DNA of 64,000 nucleotides from Parvibaculaceae bacterium Mf 1.05b.01 (GTDB lineage Bacteria > Pseudomonadota > Alphaproteobacteria > Parvibaculales > Parvibaculaceae). The notes below the pieces were generated by a model. It had not been told where the DNA came from and did no database searches. It saw only the letters and a list, made by a program, of their open reading frames with translations. Below are positions 26,329 through 34,103 of the stretch, piece by piece (the stretch's first letter is position 1; the number at the start of each line of letters is the position of its first letter). Location: the NCBI GenBank assembly GCA_000509225.1, contig BAOK01000001.1:682001-746000 (forward strand), written 5' to 3'. The translations under genes and the position numbers were made by a program.

Positions 26329-26532
26329 GATCAAACGCCCCAAATTCACTAGAATCAAAGGGCCGATCAGCATTCCTCACGTGGAGGATAGCATGAGCCT
26401 GAGCGTTCCGGGAGGTCCTTCTTTCTGCTGAGGGCAGCAAGCATAGAGCGGCGGTTTCCTGGTCTTGAGACGAATCCCTAACTGTGTGATCGTCCTATAA
26501 ATCGATATGGTTAAACCCTTTGGGGGGGTGTC

Positions 26533-27048
26533 ATGGGGACCACACAATCGTCGGACTATGGATTTGACGACCATGATGGTGAAGCGGGGTGGGGGCCGGA
26601 CTTTCGGCTTACGGACCCGTTTCTGCTCGACTTCCTGAATGTTGCGAAGGGGTGGACCTCCAGCCACCAAGGACCTGATGAAACCAAGGTCGATCTGCTC
26701 GACGCTGTCCGCTTTCTGCCCTTGGTGTTCTGGTACAATTTGCAGCCAGACAAGAGCTGGGTATGCCGTTTCTTCGGTTCGGAAATTGTTGGTGTAAGGG
26801 GCAATGATCCCACTCAACTTCCTCTGGACTATTCCTCAGACAATATCGCCGACAGATATGTCGGCGCCTTTCTGAATCTGGTTGTTACAGCCGGTGAAGC
26901 GGTCTCCACCGAATCCCAATCAGTCATAAAGGGCCGCGAATACCTTCGAACGCAGAGTGTCGGGCTGCCTGTGTTTGCGGATGATGGAATGATCTCAGGC
27001 GTCATTGGTGCGCAGGTTTTCTATCGCCCCGACGGAAAAAGTGAGTGA
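26533..27048 (+). CDS. PAS_5-like PAS domain protein
   Basis: A 171-residue soluble protein with the PAS_5 pattern: LLDFLNVAKGW near the start, KVDLLDAVRFLPLVFWYNLQPDKSWVCRFFGSEIVGVRGND, then a final beta hairpin (GMISGVIGAQVFYRP). No output domain. It resembles the product of 23408-24073 in layout but is shorter and lacks the disordered tail. GGGGGGGTGTC lies before the ATG. It is divergent from the TetR gene. Confidence 0.7.
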   Translation: MGTTQSSDYGFDDHDGEAGWGPDFRLTDPFLLDFLNVAKGWTSSHQGPDETKVDLLDAVRFLPLVFWYNLQPDKSWVCRFFGSEIVGVRGNDPTQLPLDYSSDNIADRYVGAFLNLVVTAGEAVSTESQSVIKGREYLRTQSVGLPVFADDGMISGVIGAQVFYRPDGKSE

Positions 27049-27169
27049 AATTTTGCTGCGAAACAACGGCTGTAAATACAACAAAAAGAAATGCTGATGA
27101 ATTAAACTCAGTCCGTCTTCAGGATTTGTCTGCTGAATTTAAACCTGTGTTCGCTCAAACCAATGACAG

Positions 27170-27346
27170 CTATTCATCTTTATACAAATAGAAGAAACTA
27201 GAAACCGCGAAAAACAAGAAGAAAATCACCGTACCTAGAAGCAGGTCTTCGTAGCCTCTCAGATAGCCCAACAGGAAATAGAATAAAAAGGAAGCGGCTC
27301 CTGAAGTCGCTAGAGACATCAACGCCCTCTTTCTTCGGACGTGCAT
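27170..27346 (-). CDS. Small two-helix membrane protein
   Basis: A protein of 58 residues: a basic N-terminus (MHVRRKRALMSL), a first hydrophobic helix (SGAASFLFYFLLGYLRG) and a second (LLGTVIFFLFFAVSSFFYLY), ending KDE. GGGGA about 9 nt upstream supports the ATG at 27346 over the one at 27355. No family is recognised. Local DNA is AT-richer than the neighbours. Confidence 0.5.
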   Translation of the reverse strand: MHVRRKRALMSLATSGAASFLFYFLLGYLRGYEDLLLGTVIFFLFFAVSSFFYLYKDE

Positions 27347-27513
27347 GTCAATCATTCCCCATTATCTGTAACCACAGACCCGTCGAGACTGCATCTAGCG
27401 GGGCAGGGGCCTTCGTTGCTCTATTGAAAAGGGAAATTCATCAAGCATCAAGGTGTAATGACGCGCCTCACTCCTTCGAGCTGAGGGAAGAGGACAGCCG
27501 GCTTTTCGTTTGA

Positions 27514-29586
27514 TCACTCCTGATCGAGTCCTGAATGGGTTCTATAAAATTCCTGTAATACATAAAATGCTTGCTTGCGCTCGCCAGTCTCAGACACCAA
27601 ACCCTTTCGGTTCCAGAAGTCCTGGATACCGTTGAGCGGGCGCATTGCTGATCGGAAGTCTTTCAGTATCCATGGCGACATGCCCGCCAGTTGGTCGGAG
27701 TTCTGAACCATTTCGATTTGTTGCCGGTAGATTTGCGCCTGATACTCTTCAGACCATATCGGTGCATCTGCATCTGAAAATCCAGCGAGGGCCCCGCCGC
27801 CGGTTTCACTGATGATCAGGGGTTTTCCATAGGCATTGGTGATTTCTGTGTCGGGCATAAGGGAGAAGACAGTCTCCCTTATGTATGCCTCAGGCAGGTC
27901 CCAAAGCATTGCGAAAAAGGCGGAATAATACCAGCCTACATATTCGTTTACGCCCACGATATCGACAATGTCACCAAGCGGATCTTCCAGCTCGATTTTC
28001 GGTGGTGCTGTCGGGTCGAGGTATTCCCAAGCAATTGCCTGATCTAGCAGAAAGGATTGTATCGGACCCAAAAAATCGCGAATGCGCTGTTTGGCTTCAG
28101 GGTCAAGGTTCGGGTCGTTTAGTGCCCGAAGAGCCACAGCAGTACCGAGCTGGGTTCCCAATTCGTCGCCAACAAGGGCGGCAGTAATGGGGCGCGTTGA
28201 ATCAAGTGACCGCGCTAAGTCTGCCAGCCGGTCCAGGAAGTCGAGGCGGGCTGATGTGTTCGGAGTTTCGTTAGCAATCGACCAGGTAATGACAGACGCT
28301 CTATTCCAATCCCTTTCAATGAGTTCGCTCAGTTGCGTATTGGCAGACTGATAGCTCCGGTCGCTCTTCCAATCGACGTCCCAATAAACTGGAATTTCCG
28401 CCCAAACCATTAGACCGAGTTCATCAGCCATGCGAACAGTGTGTTCGTTGTGGGGGTAGTGCGCGAGGCGAACGAAATTGCCTCCAAGCTCCTTAATCAA
28501 CGAGAGGAGCTCACGGGCTTCCTCTTCATTGGCATTGCGCCCCGGGCGGAGAGTGTTCTCTTCGTGGGTAGAAATGCCGCGGAGAAAAATTGGTTCGCCA
28601 TTGAGAAGAATTTCCGATCCTTTGGTTTCGATCGTTCTGAATCCAATCCGGTCATTAATGGTTTCACCGGTTTGAGTCAGTGTTAGCTCGTAGAGTTTGG
28701 GTTTGTCTGGTGTCCATAATTCGATTGGTGCCTCGAACTGGATTTCTGCGGTGCCGCGTGCATCAACCTGGGATGTTGCCGCCACCGATAGCTCAGGCAG
28801 TTCAACGAGCACTTCCGTACCCGCGGGTGCTTCTGATTGAATGGAGACCCTGACTGATTTCGCCTCTCTATCAACCAGTTCCACCTTATAGTTTCGTATG
28901 AGAGATTTTGGAGTGGTGATGAGCATCACATCTCGCGTCAGGCCGCCATAGTTGAACCAGTCGGTGTTTGCGGTGGGGACGGTCTCGTCTCCAAGCAGCG
29001 AATTCACAGACACGACAAATGTATTGCGTCCGTCGACGAGCTGGTCGGTGACTTCCACATTAAACGGCGTGAAACCACCCTCGTGGGATGCGCGGTAGGT
29101 TCCGTTGACACCTATATGGGCAAGATGGTTTGCAGCACCGAAGTAGAGAAAATACCGTTTGTCAGGATTGGGCGTGAGGGTCACGGCCTTCTGGTACCAA
29201 ACCCGACCGATATAGAAGAACAGATCGTCCCGCTGAGAGTTCCAGTCACCGGGTACCGCTAAGGTTTCGCTATTGTCGAACTGATATTCTACCAGTTGCT
29301 TAGGGCCGGGTGATTGTAGGTCCTGAAAATATCCCGGCAGGTCAATGCCCAACGCCTTGCCAGGCAACCCGCGCCCTTGGGGATCGATGATGATGTTCCA
29401 GTCGCCGTTTAGGAGGGTGTGTGTTCGCCCCCTTGGTGTGCCGAGGAGGGCGTCTGTCGGGATCTGGCTTTCCGCAGTCAGCGAGGTTTGGAAAAGGGCA
29501 CCATGCTCTTCTGGCCATTGTGCCCAGATAACACCTGCTGTGATGAGTGCTAAAATTACGATTGTAATAGACCGTCGACTGATCAT
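27514..29586 (-). CDS. Exported glycoside hydrolase family 2 enzyme (beta-glucuronidase-like)
   Basis: A 690-residue protein starting at ATG 29586, which has GAGGGGGAAAAG in front. An N-terminal hydrophobic segment (SITIVILALITAGVIWAQ) should export or anchor it. GH2 domains follow: jelly-roll (about 60-215), immunoglobulin-like (about 220-320) and TIM barrel. The acid/base is E440 (WSIANETPN) and the nucleophile E594 (LIISETGGG); HEENTLRPGRN and NFVRLAHYPHNEHTVRMADELGLMVWAEIPVYW are beta-glucuronidase-like. A periplasmic or surface glucuronidase could trim an exopolysaccharide. No sugar transporter or uronate genes are nearby. Confidence 0.88.
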   Translation of the reverse strand: MISRRSITIVILALITAGVIWAQWPEEHGALFQTSLTAESQIPTDALLGTPRGRTHTLLNGDWNIIIDPQGRGLPGKALGIDLPGYFQDLQSPGPKQLVEYQFDNSETLAVPGDWNSQRDDLFFYIGRVWYQKAVTLTPNPDKRYFLYFGAANHLAHIGVNGTYRASHEGGFTPFNVEVTDQLVDGRNTFVVSVNSLLGDETVPTANTDWFNYGGLTRDVMLITTPKSLIRNYKVELVDREAKSVRVSIQSEAPAGTEVLVELPELSVAATSQVDARGTAEIQFEAPIELWTPDKPKLYELTLTQTGETINDRIGFRTIETKGSEILLNGEPIFLRGISTHEENTLRPGRNANEEEARELLSLIKELGGNFVRLAHYPHNEHTVRMADELGLMVWAEIPVYWDVDWKSDRSYQSANTQLSELIERDWNRASVITWSIANETPNTSARLDFLDRLADLARSLDSTRPITAALVGDELGTQLGTAVALRALNDPNLDPEAKQRIRDFLGPIQSFLLDQAIAWEYLDPTAPPKIELEDPLGDIVDIVGVNEYVGWYYSAFFAMLWDLPEAYIRETVFSLMPDTEITNAYGKPLIISETGGGALAGFSDADAPIWSEEYQAQIYRQQIEMVQNSDQLAGMSPWILKDFRSAMRPLNGIQDFWNRKGLVSETGERKQAFYVLQEFYRTHSGLDQE

Positions 29587-29653
29587 CTTTTCCCCCTCAA
29601 GAATTTCTGCCTTTACGGTAGCACAAGGCCTGGTCTGGGATGTCGTATCACAC

Positions 29654-29682
29654 AAAAAAGAGGGAGAGCCGAAGCTCTCCCT
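29654..29682 (-). terminator. Rho-independent terminator with TTCG loop
   Basis: Read on the minus strand: AGGGAGAGC, TTCG, GCTCTCCCT, then C and six T residues. It is a textbook terminator with the stable UUCG loop, ending the CsgG-like operon and separating it from the GH2 gene downstream on the same strand. Confidence 0.92.
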
Positions 29683-29734
29683 AAGTTGCTCTCAACGAAC
29701 TTGGTGTTGGAAGGGCAGGCGTGCCGCCTCATCC

Positions 29735-29769
29735 GCCGGTTTTCCGGGAAGCGTTTCCCTTGGACCGGC
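29735..29769 (-). other. Nested palindrome in the 3' untranslated region
   Basis: GCCGGT (29735-29740) pairs with ACCGGC (29764-29769), enclosing GGGAA-GCGT-TTCCC. It lies between the CsgG-like stop codon and the terminator. It may protect the transcript end. Minus-strand reading contains GGAAAACCGGC, loosely like the family A palindromes, but I do not count it as a copy. Confidence 0.4.
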
Positions 29770-29826
29770 TCTTAAAATTTGTCTTCGTGTCTTTTAGTAG
29801 GTCACCCATCCCGGATGGGGGAGTGT

Positions 29827-30936
29827 TTAGTATTGGCTGCTGCGCAGGCGGTCTGAGAAGATTGGCTCAGAGTAGTAGCCATACGGGTCGTTCATGATCG
29901 GTGCGGCTACCGTCGTGCGGGCTGCTACTGTCTGAGGCTGAACCGGTGCTGTGCGCGCTGCAGGTGCTGCTGGAGCATAGGCTTGCGGCGCTGGTGCTGT
30001 GACCTGGGCCTGCTGCACACCATAGTTCTGCGGAGCAGAGCGGTAGTGGATTTCGCCGAGCGGATCGCCATCAGAACCGAAGTTCGTGCAGTTTGCTGGG
30101 TTTGTACCATAGAGAGGCACAATCATTTCCAGGATGGCGCGTTCGATTACAGAACGAACACCAAGCTGCAGAGGTTCATTTGCGCGCTCACCGGCACCAA
30201 TCTCAAACGTGTTGCCGTTCAGGAAGTCAAATACACCTGCAACAATCTCGCGACCAATGATCTGCTTCTGATAGGAAACAACATGCACAACTTCCAAAGA
30301 GCGGCTGTCGACAAGGCGAAGGTCAAGACCAACGTTCATGACGAAGAGACGACCGCTGATGGTTGCTGACAGACCAGTTGGGTCAAGGTCAGAGAACGCG
30401 CTGTCCAGCCCGCCATTGCGGATGTCGAAGTTCAGTTCGGTGATGCCGCCAACCATGTAGTAGTCGGAGCCGCGAATGGAACCGGCATGGATCTGACGAT
30501 ACTCGTCTGGGTTTGCATCTGAGATCAGGCGATCATTGGCATATTTCAGCTCAAGTTCTGCGACTGATGTGTCAAAACGCTCCACCAGCATGACGCCAGC
30601 TTTTGAAAGACCGGAGATAGCCATGAGCGATGCGCCCTGGGTCAGCTTCGCGCCACCTTCAAGTTCTACCTTGCCGGTGTAATCCTTGATGTTGCCAACA
30701 GCGATGCGCGGTGCAGCTGCGGTACCAGCCATGCTGCTGCCGATGCAGCGCAGGGCGCTGGAATAGGGTGTCTCATTATTGATCACCGGGGCGTTGCCGA
30801 TCGGTGTCGTGTAACGACCGTCGCTACCTGCGGTCGGGCTGATGCAGCCTGTCAGTGCTACGCCGAGACCAAGCAGGATTGCGGCTTTCTTGATGCCGTT
30901 CTGAGTGCTGAGAGCTTTTTTTGTCGTAGAGAACAC
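29827..30936 (-). CDS. CsgG/HfaB-like outer-membrane lipoprotein
   Basis: A 369-residue protein starting with GTG, with GGAGAG upstream. The lipobox is LTGC (Cys 31). The CsgG-like core runs from about residue 75 (RIAVGNIKDYTGKVE) through LSKAGVMLVERFDTSVAELELKYANDRLI, YMVGGITELNFDI, LRLVDSRSLEVVHVVSYQKQIIGREI to GVRSVIERAILEMI. The last 70 residues are Ala/Pro/Gln-rich. CsgG forms the nonameric outer-membrane pore for curli; HfaB is its Caulobacter relative in holdfast anchoring. No csgA, B, E, F or hfaA/hfaD homologue is recognisable here; the upstream partner is a tiny exported protein. Confidence 0.82.
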   Translation of the reverse strand: MFSTTKKALSTQNGIKKAAILLGLGVALTGCISPTAGSDGRYTTPIGNAPVINNETPYSSALRCIGSSMAGTAAAPRIAVGNIKDYTGKVELEGGAKLTQGASLMAISGLSKAGVMLVERFDTSVAELELKYANDRLISDANPDEYRQIHAGSIRGSDYYMVGGITELNFDIRNGGLDSAFSDLDPTGLSATISGRLFVMNVGLDLRLVDSRSLEVVHVVSYQKQIIGREIVAGVFDFLNGNTFEIGAGERANEPLQLGVRSVIERAILEMIVPLYGTNPANCTNFGSDGDPLGEIHYRSAPQNYGVQQAQVTAPAPQAYAPAAPAARTAPVQPQTVAARTTVAAPIMNDPYGYYSEPIFSDRLRSSQY

Positions 30937-30949
30937 TGGATCTCTCCGT

Positions 30950-31147
30950 TTACTTGTTTTCGTTGTTGAGCAGGATCAGTGCAGCTGGCGTGCCAGAATT
31001 TTTCTGGTCGTTATTTTGGGTGCCGGTTGCGCTGGTAACAGAAGCCGTACCTTCATCCGCCACAAACACATCTTCTGCGAGAAGCGGAAGAGCCAATGCG
31101 GCGCCGAGGGCAATCGCGAGGCTGAGCTGTGGAAAACGGGTTGTCAT
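30950..31147 (-). CDS. Tiny exported protein co-transcribed with the CsgG-like gene
   Basis: About 65 residues starting at ATG 31147 (the frame is open to 31165). A signal peptide (SLAIALGAALALPLLA) leaves a mature chain of about 40 residues, EDVFVADEGTASVTSATGTQ followed by an Asn-rich end with SGTPAALILLNNENK. The stop is 14 bp from the CsgG-like start, so the two form an operon. The Asn-rich GxxAALILLNN end is loosely reminiscent of the CsgF segment that plugs CsgG; this is a weak similarity seen by eye. It might be a pore partner or a substrate. Confidence 0.6.
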   Translation of the reverse strand: MTTRFPQLSLAIALGAALALPLLAEDVFVADEGTASVTSATGTQNNDQKNSGTPAALILLNNENK

Positions 31148-31446
31148 AATCTTTTCTTCGGTCATCTGTTAAAGTCATCCAGATGGTTGCAACGGGTGTG
31201 CCACCCATCAGATCTTGTTAACACTCCCCAAAAACCCTCAGTTTTCAGCCGTTTTTCGCGCGCTCTACCGACACTGATATCGCACTGACGTGTCTGATCG
31301 TGGCTCGCGAAGGAACGTCTTTCGTTAACGAGAGCGGCGCAGCTGTCCTGTTTTGAAACGAAAGGGAGCAAGTGTTAACGCGGGTTTGCGAATCCGGAGG
31401 CAGACCGTCACACTCCGCCTCCAACGCTAGGCAATGGGAGATCAAT
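31148..31446. other. Divergent intergenic region with clustered GTTAAC sites
   Basis: About 300 bp between the CsgG-like operon and the isomerase gene. GTTAAC occurs at 31217, 31324 and 31374. It should hold the promoters for both directions; no gene is evident. Confidence 0.45.
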
Positions 31447-32049
31447 ATGGCGGTGCTGGAGTTCTATTTTGATTGTTCAAGCCCTTGGACCTATTTGTGT
31501 TTTGCTCGGGTGGAAGCGATGGTCGAACGCACAAAGGCTGAGATCCAGTGGAAGCCTGTATTGGTGGGCGGCATCTTCAATAAAGTTAACGAAGCCGTCT
31601 ATGAGCAGAGGGCGAACCCTCATCCGGTCAAAGGACGCTACTACGTTAAGGATTTGCAGGATTGGGCCCGCTATTGCGGCGTGAAAATCGGGCAACCACC
31701 CGTCTTCCCCGTGCGGGCTGTTGACCCAATGCGAGCAGCCATTGTGGCCCTGGATGAGGGGAAACTGCCTGAGTTCGCCTGGGGTGTGTTTGAAGCCTAT
31801 TGGGGGGACTTGAAAGATATTTCACAGCCAGACATTTTGGCTGAGATATGTCAGAAGGTGGGGCTCGACCCGGCGCATGTTGCAGCGCGCATTAAGGATG
31901 ATGATGTGAAGGCCCGCCTCAGACAAAACACAGAAGACGTGATAGAGCGGGGCGGCTTTGGGTCTCCGACCATGTTTGTTAACGGGGACGATATGTATTT
32001 TGGCAATGACCGGTTGCCGCTAGTAGAGGACGCTCTTAACCGTGGCTGA
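31447..32049 (+). CDS. 2-hydroxychromene-2-carboxylate isomerase family protein
   Basis: A 200-residue kappa-class GST/DsbA-fold protein. The glutathione-binding catalytic Ser lies in FYFDCSSPWTYL; the middle helical domain contains WKPVLVGGIFNKVNEAVYEQR and the family end GGFGSPTMFVNGDDMYFGNDRLPLVEDAL. Classical members act in naphthalene degradation; many alphaproteobacterial copies have unknown substrates, and no other ring-cleavage genes are present here. ATG 31447 follows GGGAGA. The 3' end overlaps the rhomboid start by 8 bp. Confidence 0.85.
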   Translation: MAVLEFYFDCSSPWTYLCFARVEAMVERTKAEIQWKPVLVGGIFNKVNEAVYEQRANPHPVKGRYYVKDLQDWARYCGVKIGQPPVFPVRAVDPMRAAIVALDEGKLPEFAWGVFEAYWGDLKDISQPDILAEICQKVGLDPAHVAARIKDDDVKARLRQNTEDVIERGGFGSPTMFVNGDDMYFGNDRLPLVEDALNRG

Positions 32050-32830
32050 CCAACATCAGATTAGCGAACCGCCTGCCTTTAACGCTCCAGCGGTTGTTCT
32101 GGGCCTTGTCGGGGCGCTTTTTGGTGTCCATCTGCTGGCCACCTTTATGGACCCGGCAGAAGCCAATCGCCTGATTGCCTATTTTGCGCTGAGCCCGGCG
32201 CGGTATGCGCCGCTGGCGACAGGGGAAGTCGTGCCGCTTCCCGGCGGCATGCTGGTCGATCTGGCTGGGTTCGTGACCCATATCTTTCTGCATGCGGATT
32301 GGGGGCATTTGGTCTTTAACTCAATCTGGCTTCTTGCGTTCGGGACACCCGTGGCGCGCCGGTTCGGGGCTATACGGTTTCTGATTTTCTTCCTTCTTTG
32401 CGGCATCATTGGGGGCCTTACCCATGTGATCCTTCATGCAGGCGAACTGGTCTTTGTTGTGGGGGCCTCTGGCGCTGTCAGCGGCCTGATGGGGGGCGCT
32501 GCACGTTTTGTCTTTCTTGCCGGTGGCCCGCTTGGCCTCATCGCGGCGCGGGACCCCTCGCTGCCGGGTGCCCCGCGGGCGCAAGCGACCATCGTTCAGG
32601 CACTGAGCGACCGGCGGACGCTGCTTTTCGTTGGGGTATGGCTCGGTCTCAATCTTGTTTTCGGTCTATCCGGCCTTTCGCTCTCTGGCGAAACGGTCTC
32701 TATCGCCTGGGAAGCTCATTTGGGCGGCTTTGCGGCAGGTCTGCTGCTGTTCGGCTTTTTTGACCCTATGAAGCAATCGCCATCCGGCGGTCCCGGGAAT
32801 GTCGGGTACGGAGAATGGCGCGGAGACTGA
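32042..32830 (+). CDS. Rhomboid family intramembrane serine protease
   Basis: A 262-residue polytopic membrane protein. The catalytic dyad is S143 (GASGAVSG) and H226 (AHLGGFAAG). The family motif HADWGHLVFNSIWLLAFG carries H84, H89 and N93 near the oxyanion site. It starts with GTG overlapping the end of the isomerase gene, so translation is probably coupled. The substrate is unknown; it might process membrane-tethered proteins. The DUF4389 gene follows after about 100 bp. Confidence 0.88.
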   Translation: MADQHQISEPPAFNAPAVVLGLVGALFGVHLLATFMDPAEANRLIAYFALSPARYAPLATGEVVPLPGGMLVDLAGFVTHIFLHADWGHLVFNSIWLLAFGTPVARRFGAIRFLIFFLLCGIIGGLTHVILHAGELVFVVGASGAVSGLMGGAARFVFLAGGPLGLIAARDPSLPGAPRAQATIVQALSDRRTLLFVGVWLGLNLVFGLSGLSLSGETVSIAWEAHLGGFAAGLLLFGFFDPMKQSPSGGPGNVGYGEWRGD

Positions 32831-32933
32831 CCTAAGCTTTGTTCTGAATCATTGAAGGAAGAGGGGTGGGTACCCAAATATAGAGGGTGGCTGACAAGCC
32901 GCTTCTGATGTCCTAACCAATGGAGATCCCCCC

Positions 32934-33269
32934 ATGAGTGATGCTTCGACATCCTCCGAGCCTGACGCTCCCCGCCCTGATACCAGCTCTTTTGAGCAGG
33001 AACAGCATGAACCGCTCTGGCAACGTCTGCTTTATATGGCCGGTTTCTGGTTTCTCGGGAACATAGCCTTCTCGCTTTCCATCCTGCTTGGCGCCATCCA
33101 GCTGATCGTAGTGTTTCTGAGCGGTGGCAAGAATGAAGAACTGTTGAGCTTCAGCCGTCGGCTGATTGCCTACGTCTTTGAGTGTCTCAGCTTCATCACG
33201 TTTGACCGTGATGACAAACCGTTTCCGTTCGGACCGTTTCCCGAAGCGCGGGACTTAGACGACGACTAA
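32934..33269 (+). CDS. DUF4389 domain membrane protein
   Basis: A 111-residue protein: a polar N-terminus of about 27 residues, two hydrophobic helices (LLYMAGFWFLGNIAFSLSILLGAIQLIVVFLSG is one long block), and the typical DUF4389 ending ISY-like block RRLIAYVFECLSFITFDRDDKPFPFGPFP. The function of the family is unknown. GGAGATCCCCCC precedes the ATG. Same direction as the rhomboid gene. Confidence 0.75.
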   Translation: MSDASTSSEPDAPRPDTSSFEQEQHEPLWQRLLYMAGFWFLGNIAFSLSILLGAIQLIVVFLSGGKNEELLSFSRRLIAYVFECLSFITFDRDDKPFPFGPFPEARDLDDD

Positions 33270-33291
33270 ACCTGCGTTCCGCTGATAGGTC

Positions 33292-33993
33292 TCAACGGGG
33301 GGCGAATGCTCTCCAGGCCTTCATGCCTTTCGGCGTAAGCAAGCCAGCGAGCACGGACTGGGTCAGCAGTAGGAAACGGCTGTCTGCTGCTTCCTGGCTT
33401 TCATGGAAGCCTGCAAGCTCCAGGCTCACATGGCCATGGACCGTGGCCCAGAGCACGGCGGTGATTTCCTCTGTTTCATGATCTGAGGCCATAAGCCCCT
33501 GATCCTGGCAGGCGCTCACTGCATCAAAAAGCGATCTGTAGGAGCGCTGGCGGGCGATGCCTCTTGCAAGGGGTTCTGCCTCTGGTGTCTGAAACTGCGA
33601 AATGGGCAGCGTCTCTGACATGATGAGGGCGTAGTAGGAGGAGTTCTGTAGTGCGAAGGCACGGTAGGCAGCTCCCAGACCGCCCAGCCACTCCAGCGGG
33701 CTCTTACCCTCAGGGACAGCTTCCTGGAACTCTGCCATGCGGGCGAAGGCCTCTTCATAGAGCGCGGCGATGACGCCGTCCTTGCCTTCAAAAGCCGTAT
33801 AGATCGTCATGGTCGAGGTGCCGACTGCGGACGCCAGCTTTCGAACAGACAAGGCTTCGGGGCCGCCCCTGGCCAACATGTCGCTGGCGGCGTCGAGGAG
33901 TTCCGTTCGCTGCACATGGGCTGAGACACGGCGCGGCCTTTTGATTTTGTCCTTTTGAGCGCTGTTCATTTTTGAATCGCGACCTAGTTTCAT
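33292..33993 (-). CDS. TetR family regulator with WHG-type C-terminal domain
   Basis: A 233-residue regulator. The N-terminal helix-turn-helix is RTELLDAASDMLARGGPEALSVRKLASAVGTSTMTIYTAFEGKDGVIAALYEEAF; the C-terminal part with ALWATVHGHVSLELAGF is of the TetR_C_33/WHG kind. AAGG lies about 8 nt before the ATG. It is divergent from the carotenoid oxygenase gene with about 110 bp between, which includes the AT-rich run TTTTATATAACAGTGTTATTTTT. That makes it a plausible local regulator of the oxygenase. Confidence 0.85.
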   Translation of the reverse strand: MKLGRDSKMNSAQKDKIKRPRRVSAHVQRTELLDAASDMLARGGPEALSVRKLASAVGTSTMTIYTAFEGKDGVIAALYEEAFARMAEFQEAVPEGKSPLEWLGGLGAAYRAFALQNSSYYALIMSETLPISQFQTPEAEPLARGIARQRSYRSLFDAVSACQDQGLMASDHETEEITAVLWATVHGHVSLELAGFHESQEAADSRFLLLTQSVLAGLLTPKGMKAWRAFAPR

Positions 33994-34014
33994 TTGTGCA
34001 GCCTTGAGCTTGAT

Positions 34015-34042
34015 CTTTTATATAACAGTGTTATTTTTACTG
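34015..34042. promoter_or_regulatory. AT-rich dyad between tetR and the carotenoid oxygenase
   Basis: The dyad ATAACA-CTG-TTAT is recognisable as ATAACAGTGTTAT (34021-34033), centred between the divergent TetR and carotenoid oxygenase genes. A short dyad at this place is typical for an autoregulatory TetR operator. Confidence 0.5.
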
Positions 34043-34103
34043 CAACAGACAAACGCACTAGGTGGCCACGGGGTTGCCTCACGCATATTCATGGAGCCAT
34101 CCC

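Noticed and set aside
29735-29769. Seventh copy of the family A palindrome
   Set aside because: It shares only a short GGAAAACCGG core; the outer GCGTTTCC/GGAAACGC arms are not in the right arrangement.
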